Positions 13,522 through 13,680 of a stretch of DNA of 13,680 nt are shown piece by piece. Location of the stretch: the NCBI RefSeq assembly GCF_021648855.1, contig NZ_JAKJHX010000137.1:1-13680 (forward strand). The letters are read 5' to 3'. Position 1 is the first letter of the stretch. Each line of letters begins with the position of its first letter. A program made the translations under genes and the position numbers. The stretch is from Tychonema litorale BBK16. Its GTDB lineage: Bacteria; Cyanobacteriota; Cyanobacteriia; Cyanobacteriales; Microcoleaceae. The notes beneath the pieces were generated by a model. That model saw only the letters and a program-made list of their open reading frames with translations, did no database searches and was not told where the DNA came from.

Positions 13522-13593
13522 TGGGTGATGGTTGCATCCCAGCGATCGCGCAATCGATAATTTTGGGAGTAGGGACACGGCACTGCCGTGTCC
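13489..13593. repeat. Palindromic hairpin element, copy 3, with a 44-bp insert
   Basis: The second left arm (from 13489) and the right arm 13569-13593 correspond to copy 1 at 24-83. About 44 bp (13526-13569), including a GCGATCGC octamer, separate the loop sequence AATTGGGT from AGGGACACGG. The right arm holds the same palindrome as 63-83 (13573-13593). Confidence 0.85.
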
Positions 13594-13619
13594 TCTATAT
13601 CTGCCGTGTCCTCTATATC
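13584..13619. repeat. 18-bp exact tandem duplication
   Basis: TGCCGTGTCCTCTATATC occurs at 13584-13601 and again at 13602-13619 with no gap. In copy 1 near the window start the same 18 bp (74-91) occur once. Confidence 0.95.
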
Positions 13620-13680
13620 ATTCCAGGCGTTGCTGATTTAAAGTATGATTTTCCTCCGAAATGTAGGGGCAATTCATGAA
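13620..13680. repeat. Window-edge intergenic sequence with a truncated palindromic repeat
   Basis: The window ends GTAGGGGCAATTCATGAA, which looks like the first half of a palindrome centred on AATTCATGAATT; the rest is outside the window. AGGCGTTGCTGATTT near 13626-13640 resembles intergenic repeat or insertion-sequence debris common in cyanobacteria. No gene start is seen. Confidence 0.4.

Overview
This is cyanobacterial chromosomal DNA. At least nine copies of the HIP1 octamer GCGATCGC are scattered through it. It carries psb30 (photosystem II), the cyanobacterial response regulator rpaB, a CCB-type cytochrome b6f assembly factor and a cyanoexosortase A module. Heptanucleotide tandem repeats and palindromic repeats between the genes suggest a filamentous form, probably of the Oscillatoriales (Microcoleus/Oscillatoria type). 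Only the phylum is firm.

Layout. 1-127: palindromic repeats. 128-1696 (-): radA. 1860-2591 (+): rpaB, divergent from radA. 2603-2805: heptad repeats running into the start codon of a CCB2/CCB4-like gene (2806-3453, +). 3468-3551: twelve heptads filling the gap to the convergent bestrophin-like channel gene (3554-4459, -). 4737-6920 (+): recJ, with an in-frame tandem 30-bp insertion. 6935-6996: a hairpin between recJ and the convergent small gene psb30 (7012-7146, -). 7327-8202 (-): a probable lipoprotein of unknown role. 8220-8348: more heptads. 8348-8950 (-): a DUF1517-like protein. 9075-9342: nested inverted repeats. 9361-9819 (-): a small exported or membrane protein.

The right part looks like a cell-surface/polysaccharide block, all on the + strand. 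It holds rfbB (dTDP-glucose 4,6-dehydratase, 10010-11116), cyanoexosortase A (11188-12036), its partner protein overlapping by one base (12036-12704), and an HpsJ-like membrane protein (12748-13425). No PEP-CTERM substrate is visible, so the exosortase presumably acts on proteins encoded elsewhere. The left part is housekeeping: two recombination/repair genes (radA, recJ), a master regulator, and assembly or structural factors for the photosynthetic complexes.

The least ordinary feature is how closely the repeats are woven into the genes. A hairpin family occurs three times, one copy with a 44-bp insert. A larger nested palindrome sits at 9075-9301. Heptad repeats form leaders and gaps, and in one case a repeat unit seems to supply the start codon. 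Repeat DNA also lies inside two reading frames (recJ, and the 3' end of radA). No tRNA, rRNA, CRISPR array or transposase gene was found.
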